From Myxococcales bacterium (lineage in GTDB: Bacteria > Myxococcota > Polyangia > Polyangiales > Polyangiaceae), in contig JAGQIY010001272.1 in NCBI GenBank assembly GCA_020430865.1, positions 1 through 8,866 on the forward strand: a stretch of 8,866 nt of DNA. The letters run 5' to 3'. Position numbers and translations under genes: made by a program. The notes beneath the pieces were generated by a model. The model was given only the letters and a program-made list of their open reading frames with translations, did not search any database and was not told the DNA's origin. Positions 7,369 to 8,866 of the stretch are shown here, one piece after another. Positions within the stretch are counted from its first letter, which is position 1, and the number at the start of each line of letters is the position of its first letter.

Positions 7369-7654
7369 TTCCTTGACGCACTGCTCAAGCTGAGTCTAGA
7401 TCTGGGTTCGCCGTCGGGCAGGACGGTGCTTGATGCTTTCCAGGCGGAGGTGGGCTCCGCTCGGAGTCGGAAGGAAGAGCAAGAGAAACGACGAAGATTC
7501 GCGCCCTGAAGGACCAACTGTCCGGCACGGCGTGAGGTGACTTGAAGACGGGGGACACCGTCGAGACCACTCGGCGCGGACAATCACACACTCGAATGTT
7601 CAACCCTCACTCGGATCTGACCCCGACGCTGGCAACGGCTTGGGACTTAGGGCC

Positions 7655-7692
7655 GAGTCTTCGAAAAGCCCAGCCCGCGAGACTCTCTTTTT
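7655..7692 (+). terminator. terminator-like hairpin in the leader of the small Cys-rich gene
   Basis: GAGTCT (7655-7660) pairs with AGACTC (7680-7685), with 19 bases between the arms, and a TC-TTTTT run (to 7692) follows directly. The stem is short and the loop large, so it is weak as an intrinsic terminator. It ends 72 bases before the start of the 91-residue gene. It might end a short upstream transcript or act as an attenuator. Confidence 0.3.
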
Positions 7693-7717
7693 ATCGCGCC
7701 CATCCAATCGGCGCGAT
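7693..7717 (+). promoter_or_regulatory. perfect 8-base inverted repeat before the small Cys-rich gene
   Basis: ATCGCGCC (7693-7700) and GGCGCGAT (7710-7717) are exact reverse complements around a 9-base spacer, CATCCAATC, and are followed by TTTC. The element abuts the T-run of the preceding hairpin and lies 47 bases upstream of the ATG. It could be an operator for a dimeric regulator or an RNA stem-loop in the 5' leader. An 8-base palindrome, CTCGCGAG, follows at 7732-7739. Confidence 0.35.
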
Positions 7718-7753
7718 TTCACCCCTCAAATCTCGCGAGCCGAAGCATCTCCC

Positions 7754-7758
7754 AAGGA
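7754..7758 (+). promoter_or_regulatory. ribosome binding site of the small Cys-rich gene
   Basis: AAGGA lies 6 bases before the ATG at 7765, an ideal spacing. It supports this start and the reality of the short gene. Confidence 0.65.
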
Positions 7759-7764
7759 CTGTCG

Positions 7765-8040
7765 ATGAGTAAGAAGCTCAGCTGGCTCCAGGTCTGCCGC
7801 TCCCAAGAATTCTGTGGAAAATGGGTAGCGCTCGATAACTGCCGATTCGACGAAACCACGCTCAAGCCGGTGGAAGGCGATGTCGTCGACTGTGACGAGG
7901 AGCTCCCCGCCCTCTGCGCTCGCATGCGCGAGACGGGACGCTCGTCATGCTCCATCGTGTTCTGCGACGGCGACGTGTACGTCGAGACGCAGCCTCAGCA
8001 GGCTCAGGACTCCCCAATTCGCACCGACCGCCCTGCCTGA
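7765..8040 (+). CDS. small cysteine-rich protein resembling the DUF5678 type (91 aa)
   Basis: The gene has a good ribosome binding site and clear coding character. There is no signal peptide or membrane segment, so it is probably cytoplasmic. The core is GKWVALDNCRFDE (18-30), then a short charged stretch with VEGDVVDCDEELPALCARM (36-54), then SCSIVFCDGDVYVE (61-74). This strand-helix-strand order, with 'kWVAld ... G-x-VV ... dl..l ... vl.v', matches what I recall of the small DUF5678 family, whose function is unknown. The ~17 C-terminal residues look disordered. Oddly, it has seven cysteines (C11, C17, C26, C43, C51, C62, C67). They are spread out and not in a CxxC pair, which is unusual for a cytosolic protein; redox sensing or metal binding is possible but unproven. 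It has a structured 5' leader and stands alone between two minus-strand genes. Confidence 0.75.
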   Translation: MSKKLSWLQVCRSQEFCGKWVALDNCRFDETTLKPVEGDVVDCDEELPALCARMRETGRSSCSIVFCDGDVYVETQPQQAQDSPIRTDRPA

Positions 8041-8094
8041 TCCCAGGTGGGCCTCGGACACGCACTCGTCTGGCGACCCCGCCGGCACGACGTC

Positions 8095-8131
8095 GAGACG
8101 CTCACCTCAGGCTGGGCGTCTCTCCAATTTT
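8095..8131 (+). terminator. possible intrinsic terminator after the small Cys-rich gene
   Basis: GAGACGC (8095-8101) pairs perfectly with GCGTCTC (8116-8122) across a 14-base loop, and a TTTT run follows at 8128-8131 after five bases. The position, 55 bases past the stop and before the convergent gene's 3' end, suits a terminator, though the short, displaced T-run makes it weak. An overlapping alternative stem (CTCACCTC with GGGGTGAG, 8101-8140) has no T-run. Confidence 0.35.
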
Positions 8132-8181
8132 GGGGGTGAGGCGCGTCGTCGCTGACGTGGTTCATCAGCCCTGTCTCGAGC

Positions 8182-8866
8182 TCAGCGGATCTTCGGCTTC
8201 ACCACGGCTTTTCCGTCTTTGACGACCACATCGAAGTCGATCTGACGGCCCCGGTGCTTGGCTTGGAGCCTCTGGTAGCTGGCATCGAGCTGCTTCTTCA
8301 GCCCGCCCACGCTCACCCCCGACTGCTCGTTGAGCTGGCGCTTGGCGGCCATCAGCTTGGCGTGAACGGCCTTGACCCGATCTTCGCTGAGGCCCGCGCC
8401 TGACGTCGTGCTGGGCTTCGGGGCGGGGCGCGCTGGGGGCGCGCCCCCAAAGATCTCGCTCGCGCGGGCCGAGCCACCGATCGCCGAGCGAATTGGCCGC
8501 GCTGGTCGGGCCTGTGGCGCCGTGGGCGCCTTGGGAGCGGCGGCGGCGGGTACCGCGCCAGGTGTTGGCATCGATCCTGGCGGTGCTGCGCTGCCCGCGG
8601 TGCGGCCGTGCGGGGGGACCGGGCGGGCCGGAACTGGAGGCTTGTCGGGGCTCGGTGGTCGGGGCGCTGGTGCGGCGGGAGGGCGGAGAGGCGGCGCGGC
8701 GCGAGGCGGCGGAGCCGGTGGTAGGCCAGGGGGAGCTGGCTTGCCCATGGGAGCTGGCGGCGCCGCACGCTGGGGCAGTGGTGGACGGGCCGGACTGGGC
8801 GGGGCGCGATTGGGGGCGATCGGTGGCTTCGCTGCTGTGGTCGCGGCCCCGGGTGTGCGAGTAACA
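8182..8866 (-). CDS. 3' part of a Pro/Ala-rich protein with a short basic C-terminal domain
   Basis: The minus-strand frame is open from the window edge to a TGA at 8182-8184, showing 227 residues. An internal ATG at 8748 exists, but the same Pro/Ala/Arg-rich composition continues upstream of it, so the true start is probably outside the window. About 150 residues are low-complexity Pro/Ala with scattered Arg/Lys, likely disordered. The last ~68 residues are a compact domain. It starts at LSEDRVKAVHAKLMAAKRQL, a likely amphipathic helix, continues through SVGGLKKQLDASYQRLQAKH (second helix), and ends in IDFDVVVKDGKAVVKPKIR (beta hairpin). This ending, 'vdF-x-V-x-vKDGKavvKP', is a pattern I recall in several myxobacterial proteins of unknown role (the MXAN_5187 C-terminal type), often attached to different N-terminal parts. 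No catalytic motif is visible. It may be a docking or regulatory tail. Confidence 0.7.
   Translation of the reverse strand, partial: VTRTPGAATTAAKPPIAPNRAPPSPARPPLPQRAAPPAPMGKPAPPGLPPAPPPRAAPPLRPPAAPAPRPPSPDKPPVPARPVPPHGRTAGSAAPPGSMPTPGAVPAAAAPKAPTAPQARPARPIRSAIGGSARASEIFGGAPPARPAPKPSTTSGAGLSEDRVKAVHAKLMAAKRQLNEQSGVSVGGLKKQLDASYQRLQAKHRGRQIDFDVVVKDGKAVVKPKIR

Larger units (their letters stand above)
6960..7764. other. 805-base gene-free divergent region
   Basis: No convincing gene was found between the barrel start (6959, -) and the small gene start (7765, +). Base composition dips towards A/T near 7228-7254 and 7600-7735, unlike the flanking genes, as expected of regulatory DNA. It must hold promoters in both directions, but no strong sigma-70 pair is visible. 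The best plus-strand candidate is TTGACG at 7373-7378 with a poor -10 (TAGATC) 18 bases on. The region contains a 10-base palindrome and three inverted repeats, listed separately. An 85-codon in-frame extension of the barrel and a 66-codon plus-strand ORF ending at 7509 were examined and not accepted. Confidence 0.6.

Noticed and set aside
6960..7764. tRNA or other known RNA gene in the gene-free region
   Set aside because: No cloverleaf arms or T-loop consensus were seen; only simple inverted repeats are present.
8493..8864. Plus-strand open frame of 123 codons
   Set aside because: It is the complement of the Pro/Ala-rich tail at 8182-8866; its Gly/Arg-rich translation is a by-product of that composition.

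Overview
The window is GC-rich, with dense coding, lipoproteins carrying Gly/Ser-rich linkers after the lipid cysteine, and proline/threonine- or proline/alanine-rich low-complexity tails. These traits suggest a myxobacterium, most likely of the Sorangium/Polyangium side of Myxococcota. This rests on style and recalled family resemblance, not on a marker gene.

Layout. From 1 to 458 (+) runs the 3' end of a gene that starts outside the window: a Pro/Thr/Ser-rich linker followed by a six-cysteine module. It converges, with only 7 bases between stop codons, on a 461-residue lipoprotein gene (466-1851, -). Upstream of that on the minus strand are a 1087-residue lipoprotein alpha/beta-hydrolase that looks like the VolA / bacterial virulence-factor lipase family (2058-5321, -) and a 544-residue predicted outer-membrane beta-barrel protein (5325-6959, -). 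The barrel and lipase genes are separated by 3 bases and form a clear operon; the lipoprotein at 466-1851 may belong to the same transcript or have its own promoter in the 206-base gap. An 805-base gene-free stretch (6960-7764) follows. It holds several inverted repeats and lies between the barrel gene and a divergent small cysteine-rich gene (7765-8040, +). The window ends with the 3' part of a Pro/Ala-rich gene with a short basic C-terminal domain (8182-8866, -), convergent with the small gene.

How they may work together. The minus-strand genes all encode exported or envelope proteins. The lipase has an apparently complete Ser-Asp-His triad and calcium-binding-type Asp/Asn/Gly repeats. Its tight coupling to a barrel gene resembles, in gene order and function class, the Vibrio lipase VolA with its FadL-type partner VolB, although this barrel does not look like FadL. 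The simplest reading is cell-surface lipid hydrolysis coupled to an outer-membrane pore or anchor.

I saw no rRNA, tRNA, CRISPR array, insertion sequence, integrase or recognisable defence system. The most interesting items are the lipase-barrel pair, the calcium-type loops placed just before the lipase nucleophile, and the structured leader in front of the small cysteine-rich gene.
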